Source of the DNA: Utricularia gibba
Lineage: Eukaryota > Streptophyta > Magnoliopsida > Lamiales > Lentibulariaceae
Length of the DNA stretch: 64,000 nt
Direction: 5' to 3'
Assembly (NCBI GenBank): GCA_002189035.1
Contig: NEEC01000021.1
Location: 1,364,001 to 1,428,000, forward strand
This document shows, piece after piece, positions 8,804 to 21,275 of the stretch. Position 1 is the first letter of the stretch. The number at the start of each line of letters is the position of its first letter. The position numbers and the translations under genes were made by a program. The notes below the pieces were generated by a model, which did no database searches, was not told the origin of the DNA, and saw nothing but the letters and a program-made list of their open reading frames with translations.

Positions 8804-11164
8804 ATGGCTACTACGCCGGTGGCGGAGTCCGCCGCCGTGTCGGAGGAGGAGGTGGAGGCGAAGGCTGTGAGGAAGAGATACGAGGGATTAGTGATGGTAC
8901 GGACGAAGGCAATTAAGGGGAAAGGAGCATGGTATTGGGCCCACCTGGAGCCAATGCTGGTGAACAATTCCGATACCGGATTGCCTAAAGCGGTGAAACT
9001 CCGGTGTTCTTTATGCGACGCCGTGTTCTCGGCATCGAATCCGTCGCGAACTGCTTCGGAGCATCTCAAACGTGGCACCTGCGCCAATTTCTCCTCTTCT
9101 CCAAAGCCGATTTCCTCCGTCCCACCGGCGGTTGCCGTCGGTGTTTCCTCTCCTAAGAGCCACAACCACCGGAAACGCGCTTTGATCTCCAGCGCCAGCC
9201 GCGGCGGGGAAACCACTAGTGTCGGTGGCAGTGGGAGAGACAACTCCGGTGGCATTGTCGCTAACTTTCTAACCCACCAATCCGCACATCCCATGGCCAT
9301 CGTAGACCCATCTCGATTCACCGTTGATTTAGCTTACGCGTCCCCTGCCTCAATCGCCACTAACACCGCCGTTTTAGCTTCTTCCAGCTCAAGCCCCGCC
9401 GGCGCCGGCGGATTCTTCGGCCAACACCAACCTCACAATCTAGTTTTATCAGGCGGAAAAGAGGATTTGGGTCCTTTAGCCAAGCTAGAGGACAGCGTGA
9501 AACGCTTAAAAAGCCCCAAAACTTCACCGGGACAAACGTTAACCAAAGCCCAGATAGAAACTGCTCTCGATCTTCTCGCCGACTGGGTCTTCGAATGCTG
9601 CGGCTCCGTTTCTTTCTCAAGCCTCGAGCATCTCAAGTTCAAAGCTTTTCTCAATCAAGTAGGTTTACCGGCGGTTTCAAGCCGGGAATTCGCTGGTCCG
9701 AGATTGAACGCCAAGTACAGTGAAGCCAAAGCAGAGTGTGAGGCTAAAATACGCGATGCAATGTTCTTCCAGATTTCATCCGACGGCTGGAAATCCAATC
9801 ATCCAACGGACGAGAATCTAGTCCATTTATCACTGAATCTCCCCAATGGTGCCTGTGTTTTCAGAAGGGCCGTTTTCAGCAGCGGCTACGTTCCTTCGAG
9901 GTACGCTGAGGAGGTTCTATGGGAGACGATTACAGAGGTTTGTGGGAGCTCCGTTCATCAGTGCGCAGGGATAGTTTCAGACAAGTTCAAGGGCAAAGCA
10001 CTCAAGAACTTGGAGAATCAACACGGTTGGATGATCAATCTGTGTTGTCAGTATCAGGGTTTCATCAGCTTGATCAAGGATTTTTCCAAGGAGCTGCCTT
10101 TATTCAAGAATGTGGCAGAGAACTGCTCGAAGCTCGCTTGTTTTGTCAACACCAGATCCCGTATTCGTCACACTTTTTGTAGATATCAGCTGCAGGAATA
10201 TGGGCGTGCGAGTTTGTTCAGACCGCCTTCGAGAGACTACGCCATTGTTGAAGACGTTCTGAGCTCTGCCAGAGCGCTACAGTTGGTTCTTCTGGATGAA
10301 TCATTCAAGGCCATACTGATGGAAGACTCAGCAGCCAGGGAAATCGAAGAGATGATGAGGAGTCCTCATTTCTGGAATGAAATGGAAGCGGTGCATTCCC
10401 TCGTCAAACTGATCAAAACAATGGCCCAAGAAATCGAAACGGAGAAGCCCCGGATCGGGCAATGTCTTCCCATGTGGGATGAACTCAGAGCTAAGGTTAG
10501 AGATTGGTGTTCCAAGTTCAACATCGTCGGCGCCCCTGTTGAGAAGGTGCTCGACAAAAGGTTCAAGAGAAACTATCATCCCGCCTGGGCCGCCGCCTTC
10601 ATCCTCGATCCTCTGTATCTCGTTCGCGACACGAGTGGTAAGTATCTGCCGCCATTCAAATGCCTGACCCCGGAGCAAGAGAAAGATGTCGACAAGCTGA
10701 TCACACGCATGGTTTCCAGAGACGAAGCTCACATTGCTCTGATGGAGCTCATGAAATGGAGAACGGAGGGGCTTGATCCTGTATACGCTCAAGCTGTACA
10801 GTTGAAACAGAGGGATCCCAGTACAGGGAAGATGAAGATTGCGAACCCGCAGAGCAGTAGACTCGTTTGGGAAACTCACTTGAGTGATTTCTCATCATTA
10901 GGAAGAGTAGCAGTTAGGCTCATTTTTCTTCAAGCCACATCTTCAGGCTTTAAATGCAGTTCATCTTTATTGAGATGGGTGAACAGTCATTCCAAGAGCA
11001 GAATCGGGATGGAGAAGGCACAGAAGCTCATCTTCATTTCTGCACATTCCAAATTTGAGCGAAGAACCGATGATGAACAAGACAAGGAGTCTGAAATATT
11101 AGCTCTGGCTAATGGGGAAGATGATGTTCTAAATGAGGCCTCTGTTGACACCTCCTCTGTGTAA
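8804..11164 (+). CDS. Domesticated hAT-transposase-derived protein with BED-type zinc finger
   Basis: A single exon of 786 codons. The start is the ATG at 8804 (MATTPVAESA); upstream in-frame sequence has no ATG. Residues 68-93 form a BED-like zinc finger, C-x2-C-x15-H-x5-C (Cys68, Cys71, His87, Cys93). A central region resembles DUF659/hAT transposase sequence (FFQISSDGWKSN, CAGIVSDKFKGKALKNLE). The C-terminal part, with QSSRLVWETHLSDF and FKCSSSLLRWV, sits where hAT proteins carry their dimerisation domain. I recognise the layout as the conserved Arabidopsis At1g12380/At1g62870-type family, whose biochemical function I do not know. I see no terminal inverted repeats or target-site duplication around it, and the long intact frame plus a gene-like promoter argue for a host gene, not a mobile copy. 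DNA binding is inferred. Confidence 0.85.
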   Translation: MATTPVAESAAVSEEEVEAKAVRKRYEGLVMVRTKAIKGKGAWYWAHLEPMLVNNSDTGLPKAVKLRCSLCDAVFSASNPSRTASEHLKRGTCANFSSSPKPISSVPPAVAVGVSSPKSHNHRKRALISSASRGGETTSVGGSGRDNSGGIVANFLTHQSAHPMAIVDPSRFTVDLAYASPASIATNTAVLASSSSSPAGAGGFFGQHQPHNLVLSGGKEDLGPLAKLEDSVKRLKSPKTSPGQTLTKAQIETALDLLADWVFECCGSVSFSSLEHLKFKAFLNQVGLPAVSSREFAGPRLNAKYSEAKAECEAKIRDAMFFQISSDGWKSNHPTDENLVHLSLNLPNGACVFRRAVFSSGYVPSRYAEEVLWETITEVCGSSVHQCAGIVSDKFKGKALKNLENQHGWMINLCCQYQGFISLIKDFSKELPLFKNVAENCSKLACFVNTRSRIRHTFCRYQLQEYGRASLFRPPSRDYAIVEDVLSSARALQLVLLDESFKAILMEDSAAREIEEMMRSPHFWNEMEAVHSLVKLIKTMAQEIETEKPRIGQCLPMWDELRAKVRDWCSKFNIVGAPVEKVLDKRFKRNYHPAWAAAFILDPLYLVRDTSGKYLPPFKCLTPEQEKDVDKLITRMVSRDEAHIALMELMKWRTEGLDPVYAQAVQLKQRDPSTGKMKIANPQSSRLVWETHLSDFSSLGRVAVRLIFLQATSSGFKCSSSLLRWVNSHSKSRIGMEKAQKLIFISAHSKFERRTDDEQDKESEILALANGEDDVLNEASVDTSSV

Positions 11165-14100
11165 GATTCCTCTCTTGTATTCATTCATTTCTTCATGTCT
11201 TTAACTTTCCAGACCCGGGTTTTTTGCTACGAGAAAAAAGCTTCCATCTTTGAGCAAATCGAATCCCCTGAACGCCACAAAACCGATAGAAAAGACTGGT
11301 TTTTTTTACTGTTACACTACTCCTTGAAGTGGGTCATGACTCATTCCCTCCGTCACCTCTTGCTAAAGTTTCTGGTTGCTTTTACCTTTTCACCTGTTTT
11401 TTTACTCAAAGCCGCTTTTTCACTGGATGCGATTCTTGGGGTTTATTTCATTTTTCGAGCTTTTTATCTCACAGTACACGAACCTAAACCACTCATCTTT
11501 CTCGGCACAGAAGCATCTGACCCACGAAGAAGAAGAAGAAGAGCTAGCCACTGGTAGGAGGAGGAGGACGCTGAGTCAGCATGAAGCGGCGAAAGACGGA
11601 AATGGCCTCGGAGACCAGAGCCAGTGAGGGGTGAAGAGAGAAAGAAGGAAAAGATTGTCGGCACGAGGTAATAAGGAAGATGCTCCGACACTGATTTGAT
11701 TACTGGAATGGAATAATTCTGATGCAAATGTTTTTCCCTTTCACTACCCACTCCATGTGGTATTGATGCAAGTGTTTAGTGTATCACTCAGTACTTGGAT
11801 TGTTTTTTCCCATAGTCAAGTGTTTTCTTTCTTCCCCTATGCACATGCGATCTTCACGTTCTTCAAATCACTCATGTTGTATCATAAATCTTAAATTATC
11901 CACAAATTCTTGACTAAACATGCCAATTTATGCCACCAACACAACTTAAAATTCGACATAGATGAATTAGAAAGATTATATATACTGATAAGATCATTGA
12001 TACCATAAAATTGGTTTTTGAAAAAACCCTCACCATTTATCTTTCCTATATTTCAAATATAAACACGCTTAACTTTGAAATTAATCTAATTATCTTACCA
12101 ACCCTACCTATGCTCCTTGCAAAACTATTGAACATATCATGGACCCTTACCTTGTTCATTGGGGTTCATGGGTTGTAACCCTTGTCGGGACCATGGAGTT
12201 CAATTTGATTCGATTATGGTTCAAGCATCCTAACCCATAGTCCTCAAATGTAACCCAACCCAACCCTACAAATGTTTTCCTACATCCCCTACATCTACAC
12301 CTTTTTGTTCATGATACGCCCACAACAATCGTGAAAAAGATCGACAAACTTATCTAGAACAAGGAAATCCATTCGATTCACAACCATCCCGAACTTTCTA
12401 CACATCCGTTGTATTCCAAACATAAATTCATTTTCGATCAGATCATCTTGTTATATGCATTAGAGCATGAGGAGGGGGGTGGAGGATGCATCCACCCAGA
12501 GGCATAAAATAAATTCATGGAATCATAAAGCTATCAATAATAAGTTGATAGCGTAAGGCATAAGCCATGCAATAAATTGTTCGGGCAGCTACTGGTCCTT
12601 GTACGTTTATCACTATTCACATACAATAATTCTTTTACCCCCCAATGTTTTTTCTCTTGTAATAATTCATTCATTTCACCATTATTCGGTTTTTTTCATT
12701 ATAAGATGTAAACCCAAAATGTATTCATCTAGGGTCGTTTTGAAAAATAACCATCAAGAATGATTATTTTTCGAATTACCCTTCAATTTAATCGATTAGT
12801 AAACACGAAATCAAAGATTTTTCACAAGTGATTATAATATATTTTTTATATTATTATAGAATAATACTTGATTTTTAAAAAAATTTAAAATATTATTTGA
12901 ATGATGAGACGGTGACAAGCCAAAGGCTCCTGCTTTGGCGAGAAAGGTACAACACCGGTATAAAAGGGTGCACTTTAGTCAATCCTATTTTTATTATAAT
13001 TAATTTTATGGTCTGTATTTTCCGTTTTTTATTAATTAATTATTTATTATTCATAAATCAAATAATTAGAATCTTAATGGATTGACCATTTGTGTTCAAT
13101 ATGCACTTATCAAGAAAGTTAAATGACTAAAATGGTATATACTAGTCTTAATGTTATACAAGTTTTTATTTAAAAATAGAATACATAAAATATTAAAAAT
13201 TGAGTTTTTTAAACGAACAATATAATATATAAAAAACATCGGTAAATACATATAGTACCTATACAACAAATGACTAAAAGGGATGTACTCATCTTATACA
13301 AGTCATTTCTTCAAAAAAAAAAAAAATAACGTAAAATATTAAAAATTAAGTTTTTGAAATCAACCATTAATCAAATCAACAAATAAAGGTTTTTATTGCG
13401 TTTATTAAAGCATAGAACTACAAACCACAATTAACGTTGATTTCAGTTACATTTTAGAACTTAATCAGAAATAATTTATGTTTAATAAAAAAATATTTTA
13501 AACCAACTCTAAACAAGAAAACAATGCTCTATTTTGTTTGATGGAGGATTGCGTATCCTAACGGGGTTAGCAAGACGAGAATCTAGACCTTCATCTAGTG
13601 CACGGTCGGATTCCAAGCAATCAACGGCTATAGATTCTTGTGTTAGATTCTCCTTGAAGCATAAACATTAGATTTAAGGCGAGTTAAGATTAGTCATTAA
13701 TTAATAATTATGTTGCAATATTCCAATTTCCAATTTACGAAAATTATGAATAAATATCACCCCGAAAATGCTAGACTCGACCGCGGTCCAACCCCTGACA
13801 TCCAAAATCATTAGCTATGATTTTAATTGGTGGTCTCGAACATTCAACCGATTGGATCTAATAGTTGGAACTTAGATTAGAAGGATTCTTTTATTTGAAT
13901 ATATTCTTACTTCCATTTAGGATATCAATATTATCCTTTAAATCTTATATTCTTTATCACTATATCCCTCTATGTTCTATTTCAGTGTATATTCGGTTTC
14001 GGTTATGATACCAAATGACATGACATTTGTACAATATTATTCGTTTTAAATATTTATTCATCGTTTTAAATATTAGAATCAAGAGATTAATATGTACTTC

Positions 14101-14165
14101 AAGAATCTGAAAACCTATAACACGGATGTGCTCTAGGAACGATTTGAAAGCAATGTTCCATCGGC
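11165..14165. other. Gene-poor intergenic region
   Basis: The first 450 bases probably hold the 3' UTR of the hAT-derived gene. A short purine-rich patch of GAA/GAG triplets lies near 11520-11570. Beyond that the sequence is AT-rich, with no open frame I can assign and no element ends I can define. Confidence 0.5.
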
Positions 14166-14740
14166 TTATACATTTGAAGAAAAAAAAACCCAAATTGTGA
14201 AACCCGGAACACCCGAATTACGATTCGAATCAAATATGATTACATTAACAAAAATGCATCGCCAATTGGATTTGGATTTGGTAGTAAAACAGTTCGACAA
14301 GGCTGAGAAAGACGGTCCGAGAGACAAAGAAACACACATTCCTGTCGGCCGGAAGACAAGAAGTAGTTGAATAGCCGGAGTTTCCCTTAACCTCTCGCGA
14401 TCCATTCATTCCAATGGAGATTCAGACATGGCACCTAAACGGACAGTTTCGTTTGTGATTATTGTTGCCGACAGGCAAAGCAAAAGTGGTTAGAATGCTC
14501 CTTTTTTCTCCCAAGCAGTGTGTTGTACGTACACCTCGGGAGCACTCCTGCTTTGCTGTACATGTGGGGATCCACTGCGCTTTTCCTTGCAATCCCATTC
14601 CAATTGGAATGATTATTACCGGAACACGAAGCCAAAATCGACCAAGAACAGCGCCGTTGGTTTGTCGCGTTTGCACTTTGACTGTCTTGCGGTAGAGTGA
14701 GCTTGCCAAAGGCCTCCACAACCACCACACTCAACTCACT
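14166..14740. other. GC-richer island with open frames on both strands, unassigned
   Basis: A stretch of near-normal genic composition between AT-rich flanks, ending in a telobox-like AAACCCTAAA at about 14743. Frames of 77-102 codons exist on both strands but none matches a family I know, and the overlap suggests composition effects. A decayed gene or a leader exon of a non-coding transcript is possible. Confidence 0.3.
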
Positions 14741-15129
14741 CAAACCCTAAACGTAGTAAATGTGTTGTGGTTAATAAACAATACCACATAACAAAATAAA
14801 ATTAAAATAATCAAATATATAATAAAATATAAATCACTAATAATTTGTTAAATTTATTTTTTTAAATATGATTTATGTATATTATATATTTAAGATTCAC
14901 GTAGGTGTTCATTGATACATCAGATATTTAATTTCAACAGTTAAAATTAAAACTACATTTGGTTTGATAGATTGATTATATATATATGTTTAAAATAATA
15001 TTTTTCAAATAATTTATTTTTATGTAAATTGATTTTTTTTATATTTAATACCAAACAAATTAAAACATGGTATGCAATAAACCTTAGTACAACACATCTA
15101 CGAACTCTTCAAGTCTAACAGGTACCGTA

Positions 15130-15480
15130 TAAAACTGCTATTCCGGCGTGACGCTCGCCGTCGCCGATCATCGGGCGGCTAGAACAGCAGACGGCGGTGC
15201 GTGTCTCCCCCTTCATTCCGATCTGTTGGAGTTACTCCAAGGAGTTGAATGCATGGGATTGAGTGGGGGGGAGTCATCATTCCCCATGCCGACGCCTCCA
15301 CCATCCCATTTCTCTGTTCTGCTTTGAATCCGGTGGTCACGTCGCGACCCAGTTGCATTTGAGAAACGAAATCCGACGCAATCGTTCCTCGATTGGCGGA
15401 TCTGTGAACACCTCAAAGCGACTCCACCTTCGGACGCCAATCTCGTCTTCTTCCTCGGCTTTGTTTAATCACTGAAAAGG
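15130..15480. other. GC-rich island, unassigned
   Basis: GC-rich at its left end (CGCCGTCGCCGATC near 15150), with open frames of 70-75 codons on each strand. I do not recognise a product. It looks like an exon or leader of a gene remnant and not like AT-rich intergenic DNA. Confidence 0.3.
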
Positions 15481-15523
15481 CGTAACATGCGTGGTCCTGG
15501 TTCACCACTGAAAAGGCGTAACA
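15470..15523 (+). repeat. 18-base direct repeat, two copies
   Basis: CACTGAAAAGGCGTAACA is present at 15470-15487 and again at 15506-15523, an offset of 36 bases. It sits at the right edge of the GC-rich island and looks like a local duplication. Confidence 0.75.
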
Positions 15524-15879
15524 CATGCCCCTGTTCCAAAATTAGGGTTCAAGTAAAATTAGGGTTTCAACCAATTTTTAATAATTCTCAACTTATAATT
15601 TTCAATAATTATTTAAAATATTAAATATATATAATTTGTAAACTGTTATCATTATAAGTTATTAAATAGATTGGTGGCCTTCATCTGTAACCATTGGTAA
15701 TTTATAAATTACGTATTTTTTAATTAATTCAAATGATGAGTATTCGATTTGTTTAAAACGTTGTATAGTTTCGATTCTAAATAACTCAAATTATAATATG
15801 CAATGACCATTATATCTTTTGATTTTTGATAATGTCCCTTATACAAAAACTATTGTCACATAATTAAAACTACGATTCA

Positions 15880-15882
<3 letters not shown>

Positions 15883-15922
<40 letters not shown>
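15883..15922. repeat. (AT)n microsatellite
   Basis: An uninterrupted AT dinucleotide run of about 40 bases in intergenic DNA. Confidence 0.95.
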
Positions 15923-15926
<4 letters not shown>

Positions 15927-17020
15927 CGTAACATAACTAAATTCATCAACTAAATATACAATGTGAGATAGTGTTTTAAAATGGGTTGTACACATTCTGT
16001 TGTTTAGAATAATAAAAAAAATTATTATTTAAATGCCATTTTTCATTTTAATTGCGAATTTAATCCCGAATTCAATCTATGGTTTTTAGAGATCGGTGTG
16101 GATAGATGTTTATTCTAATGAGCTTAGGTATGGGATCTTATGGACACGAGTCCACCCTAAGGCTAAGTGTAACGGCTAATGTAGAGTAAATTTAATATAA
16201 AATCGAATAATAATAATTGGGGGTAGGAGGGGGCACATGCATACGCATGAATATGAATGTGGTCCGCGTCACAGATGATTTAATCCACGAAGAATCAAAC
16301 CTATTTCCCGTCCGTACCTCTGACGTTGACCCTGGGCCCACCCTACTCAACCTCCGCCTGCACCTACCGAAGAAAACAATCATGCCCATCCACATTTTTT
16401 AATTCAACAAAATAAATTAATAAATATGGGTATATTAAAATATTCACAACAAATTATAAAAAAGGCAATAAAAGCAATTTTCCCATTTTTTAATTAAAAC
16501 GTGTTATAAAATAATATAGAAAAAAATTGATATTTTCTTACATAACATTATCTAAAATAAATTATTTTAAACATACTATATATGTTTGTGTATTTTTTCA
16601 AATCACAATCCAAATATTTCTACAATGCTAAATATAACATAATTAAATCCATCAACAAACATGTTTTAAAATTAAAATCCATAAAATTTGTAGTACACTT
16701 TGAAAAGTGATTGATCAATTTTGTAATAAAGGGGAAACATGGGTCCAAATTTGTAAATAAAACATTAAAAAGCCAATAATGGCGCATCCCAAAATTGAGG
16801 TAGTGCACTTCATTACAAGGAATATAAACCCTGCAGGGGCTGTAAGAATTGGGGCTGTTTGCCCCACTTAGGGAAGATATATTCCTGGGAAATTGTGAAA
16901 TTGCCCATAAAAAATGTATTTATTATCCTTGAATTTTGTGTCAAGGGAATTTATCATCGAAATTAACACCCAAGGAGAGACCCTACATTTCATAAATTCA
17001 ACATTTAATACTAATAATGC

Positions 17021-17048
17021 ATTATTATTATTATTATTATTATTATTT
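17021..17048. repeat. (ATT)n microsatellite
   Basis: About nine ATT/TTA triplets in tandem in intergenic DNA. Confidence 0.9.
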
Positions 17049-18030
17049 CTAAAATAGGTGTTAGGACATAATCCATGTAAAAAATATATGCCTAGAATTA
17101 TGGAGATTTTTCAAAAACACATGAGTGTGATCATATGTTTCAAATGATATTTTATGATCATCACCATTTGAAAGATATTGCATTATGAGCAAACGATGTG
17201 CAAAGGTACCATTTACTCTAAGGACTTTCCTACGGTCCGAACACCCGAAGTCAATGCACATGATAATATAAGAAATACTAAATTTTTGTTATTCTATCAT
17301 ACTTGCACTATGTCTTTAATTTTTTTCATTTATTTATTTGATAAAATTTTCTAATTTATATTTCCTCGGATTGCCTTCGAGGTTGTCACGATATGGGCAC
17401 TTCTTTGAAAAAAAAATTGCATTTGGGTCCTTGCATTTTGCATAATAACAAGAAAATATGTATTCCAAACCTATTGGGCTAAATGCAAGGCTTCAGTTCG
17501 AACTTCCAAGCCCACGTTTCTGAGGCCCAGCCCATAAAAATATTTTTTTTTCCTTTTTTTATTTAACCAAATCACGGACCTACCACTTGACTTGAAGTCT
17601 TTGGAGGGTGGACGCGTTCAATGTAAATTGTGTGCTTGATTTCAAGTCCAAGCATATACATAGGACCATTGCGTCTTGGATTCACATTCTATGGATGAAA
17701 TTCTACATGTAGACGAGTGTTTAAAAAATGATCTAACTCTAGTCAAGTGATAATTTCTATCCAAAATTAAATATGAAGAATATATAAATCGTAAATAAGT
17801 TTAGTAAGCAAGAAATAAAAAGATTTCAATAAAGTCAAAAAGTACTTTCGAAGAGAATCAATTGGAGGCCAGCAATGCATGCTGATCACATGCGAAACAA
17901 CTTGAGCCAATCTACCAATTGACTTGGTGCTCAAACCATCATGAATTCATATGGACAGTGCAACTCCTTGCATTCGTCACATTTAAGGGTGCCATCCTGC
18001 CAATGCACACCCATGTAAAATACGGAATAA

Positions 18031-18051
18031 CCTTAAACCCTAAACTCTAAA
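18031..18051 (-). repeat. Telomere-like 21-base motif, copy 1
   Basis: Contains AAACCCTAAA. The full 21 bases recur as an exact reverse complement at 34754-34774. It may be an interstitial telomere-like word or a telobox-type element. No nearby gene explains it. Confidence 0.6.
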
Positions 18052-19108
18052 TCATGTGGCAGTCCAAACACTTGTCGTGTTCGGGAATGCCATCGGGCCA
18101 ATACATCCCCACGTAAGACTCATCTCATGGATGATGATGTGATGAGGGTTTGAGATGGGGATAGCCTCTAGACATGACCACTTCTTCAAGCGAGTTTGGT
18201 CTATAGAGAAAATGCATATTACCATGTCAATCAAGTTTGTATCAAGAGTACGGATTAGGTGAATAAACTCGAGTTTATTGACCAAGCCATCTCAATGTGA
18301 ACGACGAACACCTTATTTCATACTTCGAAACAATAGTAAAATTTAAAACCGCATTTCTCATAACACTTCTGATTGTTGGAACCCGACCCGGAACTATGTT
18401 CAAAGATGACACATTATCAAGCATACTAGGGGCTTGAAATCTTGGTCAGTCGGAATTGTTTTGATTTTACATTAAGTTCAATGTATATGGGCTGAAGCAA
18501 TGGTCAACAGGTTTGGTTTTTGTGTCTGAAAGAGACAAACTAACCAGTCCTTTGTTTTTCAAGGCAGACCAACCAGTTGAAAATGGCAGTTTTCGGTGGG
18601 GGACGAACTACTCACTTCTTGACGATATATTTTTTTTGTAAAAAAACTACTAAACTCGATAAAAAAAATGGAATTCAAAAGAATTCCAGTGTTTTACGTC
18701 TTGAAATATACGTATATTGAGAAATGTATACGTAACATTGTTTTAAATACGTGTTTTGTAAACATGCTTTCATTGTTTATCATATAACGTGTGTTGATCT
18801 AAATACAAATGATTCGAATATATTATTATTCTAGCTCCAAGAATTTAGTGAGGCCAGGGATATAAAAATGGAATATGTTGCATCGACGTGGCATGGGAAT
18901 GCGGGTTGTCTACGTTAGTTGGTACGTTGGTCTCAGTGGCGGGTCATGAGATCGTCTGCACATCCACACTTGGAAGAAGACAAACTAACTGCTGATCAAA
19001 ATATGGCAGCAACATTGATTATAAATTGGTGGGTAGGCTCCGTCGCGAGGAGTCACTACTAAATCTCTCCAGGGAAGGATAGCTTTCTTCGTTTTGATTT
19101 TCCGGCGG

Positions 19109-20209
19109 ATGGGGCGGCAGCCGTGCTGCGACAAGGCGGGGGTGAAGAAGGGGCCCTGGACGGCGGAGGAGGACCAGAAGCTCATCAACTTCATGCTGAT
19201 CAACGGCCAGTGCTGCTGGCGAGCTCTCCCCAGCTCGCCGGACTCCGGCGCTGCGGGAAGAGCTGTCGTCTCCGGTGGACGAATTATCTCCGCCCGGACT
19301 TGAAGCGCGGCATACTCTCCCCGGAGGAGGAGCAGCTTGTCATCGACATGCATGCCCGCCTTGGGAATAGGTAACGCTTTTTTATTACTACAAACAACGT
19401 GCAATGACAACCTTAGAGATGAAACTCACCTATTCTGCAATAAAACCCTAGTTTTATCCATGCGAAATCGGTAAATTTCATCCCCTCTTATGGTGGGGGC
19501 CAATTAAATCCCGAGCTCTTTCCGACATCTCCCTATCGGAGGACCGGCGGTAGGTTTCCGATGACGTAGGGTATGTTGGATCTCGATGGTAACAATATAT
19601 ATGTATCAATTTTTATATACAAATATCGATCAATATCGATTTTTATAAATAGTTTGATTCCGCATACCCACACTACATTGGCTATTATTGTTACATTATG
19701 AGTGACATGAATTTTGAGGTTGATTCCTTGGTTTTTTTCCTTCTATTAGGTGGTCCAAAATTGCTTCATGCATGCCTGGAAGAACTGATAACGAGATCAA
19801 GAATCATTGGAACACACACATCAAGAAGAAGCTTTTGAAAATGGGGATTGATCCAGTCACACATCAACCCCTTCAAAACCGAAATCAAAACCAAAACCAA
19901 AACCAAAATACGATCTCTCATGAAGATGAACAATCGTTCTCAACTTCGGATCAAAATCTATCATCCAAGGAGTCGAATTCGAGTGACACTCATTTGTATG
20001 CCGATTCGGATTTGATCAACTACCTCTTCTCAGATGATGACCCTCTTGATCAACTAGGAGATGCTCAAGATCTCAATGCCTTCTTCTCCATGTCTTGTGA
20101 TGAAAACTTGTCATGGCTGTTGCCTTGTGAAGATTTCGGTATCCACGATTTCGGGTTCGAATCGAGCTACGGATCGAGTCCGATCGAGACGATGGAGACA
20201 TTGCTATGA
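19109..20209 (+). pseudogene. R2R3-MYB transcription factor (MYB20/43/42/85-type) with a one-base frameshift in R2
   Basis: The ATG at 19109 opens [20 protein letters not shown], the characteristic start of the MYB20/43/42/85 group, linked in Arabidopsis to secondary wall and lignin control. Exon 1 (19109-19370) encodes R2 and most of R3. The intron (19371-19749) lies in the usual LGNR/WSKIA position. Exon 2 (19750-20209) completes R3 ([15 protein letters not shown]), then [17 protein letters not shown] and an acidic C-terminus with FGIHDFGFE. Within R2 the frame slips by one base in CTCTCCCCAGCTC (about 19225-19234): GQCCWRAL is in one frame and [16 protein letters not shown] in the next. 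A fifth C would restore it. Everything else is intact, so this is either a sequence error in a functional gene or a very recent lesion. Typed as pseudogene because the frame as given is broken. Confidence 0.85.
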
Positions 20210-20916
20210 CATTACGATCATCCGAATACAAAGTAGTTCATAACTATGTGTTTTCTTTATAAATATGTGATAGTGTTTGGTGGTTGGTACGTTTGAAACA
20301 GCCACAAGATTCGTACCAACCAAATCATTTGAAAGACTTCCTTGTAATATGACATCGTGTTACCCAAGTTAGGGATTGTACATTGAAGTGATTAATATAA
20401 GGTAGGAGTAGTTCGTGATATTAATATTGTAATTGAATTAGAGGGTGTTCGTCAAACCTAAAATATTGAGCTAAAGGAATCACATATGATAAAAAAAAAA
20501 TTGCAATTATCCATTATTTAATTCACGTTTTATTTTGTGAATTCGAAAACAATAGAGACGTTGGACAATATTTCGATAAAGCAAATGGTAAAACATATGA
20601 TTTAGCATATTGTCATAATTTCATATTTGTTTATATAGTATGCTACATTTTAAAAATTTTAATTGTAAATTTAATACTATACTAAATTTTATTATTCTCT
20701 TCTAAATAGAAAGTATTACAATATGATTCAATTTTTTAATAAATAAATGATATTATGTTTTTTTGATAATCGAATATTATATTAATAATAATATTTTTTA
20801 TCATATGGTTTCAAATTCAAAGTGTGGTAAAATGTGCATGAGAGCTGGAAATTGTAGCATTATTAAATATTTGGAAAACATTTTCTGATAAATAAATGAA
20901 ATTAATCAGATGCTTA
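20210..20916. other. Intergenic, MYB 3' region
   Basis: Probable MYB 3' UTR followed by AT-rich DNA. No coding signal seen. Confidence 0.6.
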
Positions 20917-21015
20917 TTTGGGCCAAGTAACTGGTTTATGGGCCCACAATTTTGATCGTTTTGAATTTTGATGCCCTAAACGATAAGTGGTGGATTGAGT
21001 GTAATACGACGTCGT
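20917..21015 (+). promoter_or_regulatory. Promoter elements of the ATG27-like gene
   Basis: Two TGGGCC site II words (at about 20919 and 20939-20944) and a 10-base palindrome ACGACGTCGT (21006-21015) with an ACGT core. They lie 260-360 bases upstream of the ATG at 21276. A housekeeping-type promoter is the likely reading. Confidence 0.45.
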
Positions 21016-21275
21016 TTCAGCATCTACCGGTTTTCTAGAGTGAGTTCGTTTGCGAGGATCGGTTCCCTCCATCTATCGCTCTTCACCCGTTTTCGGTGTG
21101 GGAAATTGAAATTGTTGATGAAGGAGAGTGTTTGAGAGCATAATTCTGGCACGCCATTTTCATGTTTTTGGGCTATTAAATGAGAACTGATCACAGCTAC
21201 ACATGGGTATGATCTGAAAATTGGTGATGGGGCTTACAAAATTTCAAGTTTAATTCTTTCGTTTGGAGCTTTGTA

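Larger units (their letters stand above)
15923..19108. other. Gene-poor intergenic region upstream of the MYB gene
   Basis: AT-rich, with several conserved-looking promoter-like words (GGGCCCA near 16335, AAGCCCA and GGCCCAGCCCA near 17508-17530) but no gene I can support. The last few hundred bases form the MYB promoter and 5' UTR. Confidence 0.5.

Noticed and set aside
8755-9321. 188-codon minus-strand frame over the hAT-derived gene
   Set aside because: Antisense shadow of a GC-rich exon.
18985-19410. 141-codon minus-strand frame opposite the MYB gene
   Set aside because: It is the antisense shadow of the GC-rich MYB repeat exon and resembles no family.
19860-19915. AACCAAAACC repeats in MYB exon 2 considered as a regulatory or simple-sequence element
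   Set aside because: They encode an Asn-Gln run in the linker after R3, common in such proteins.
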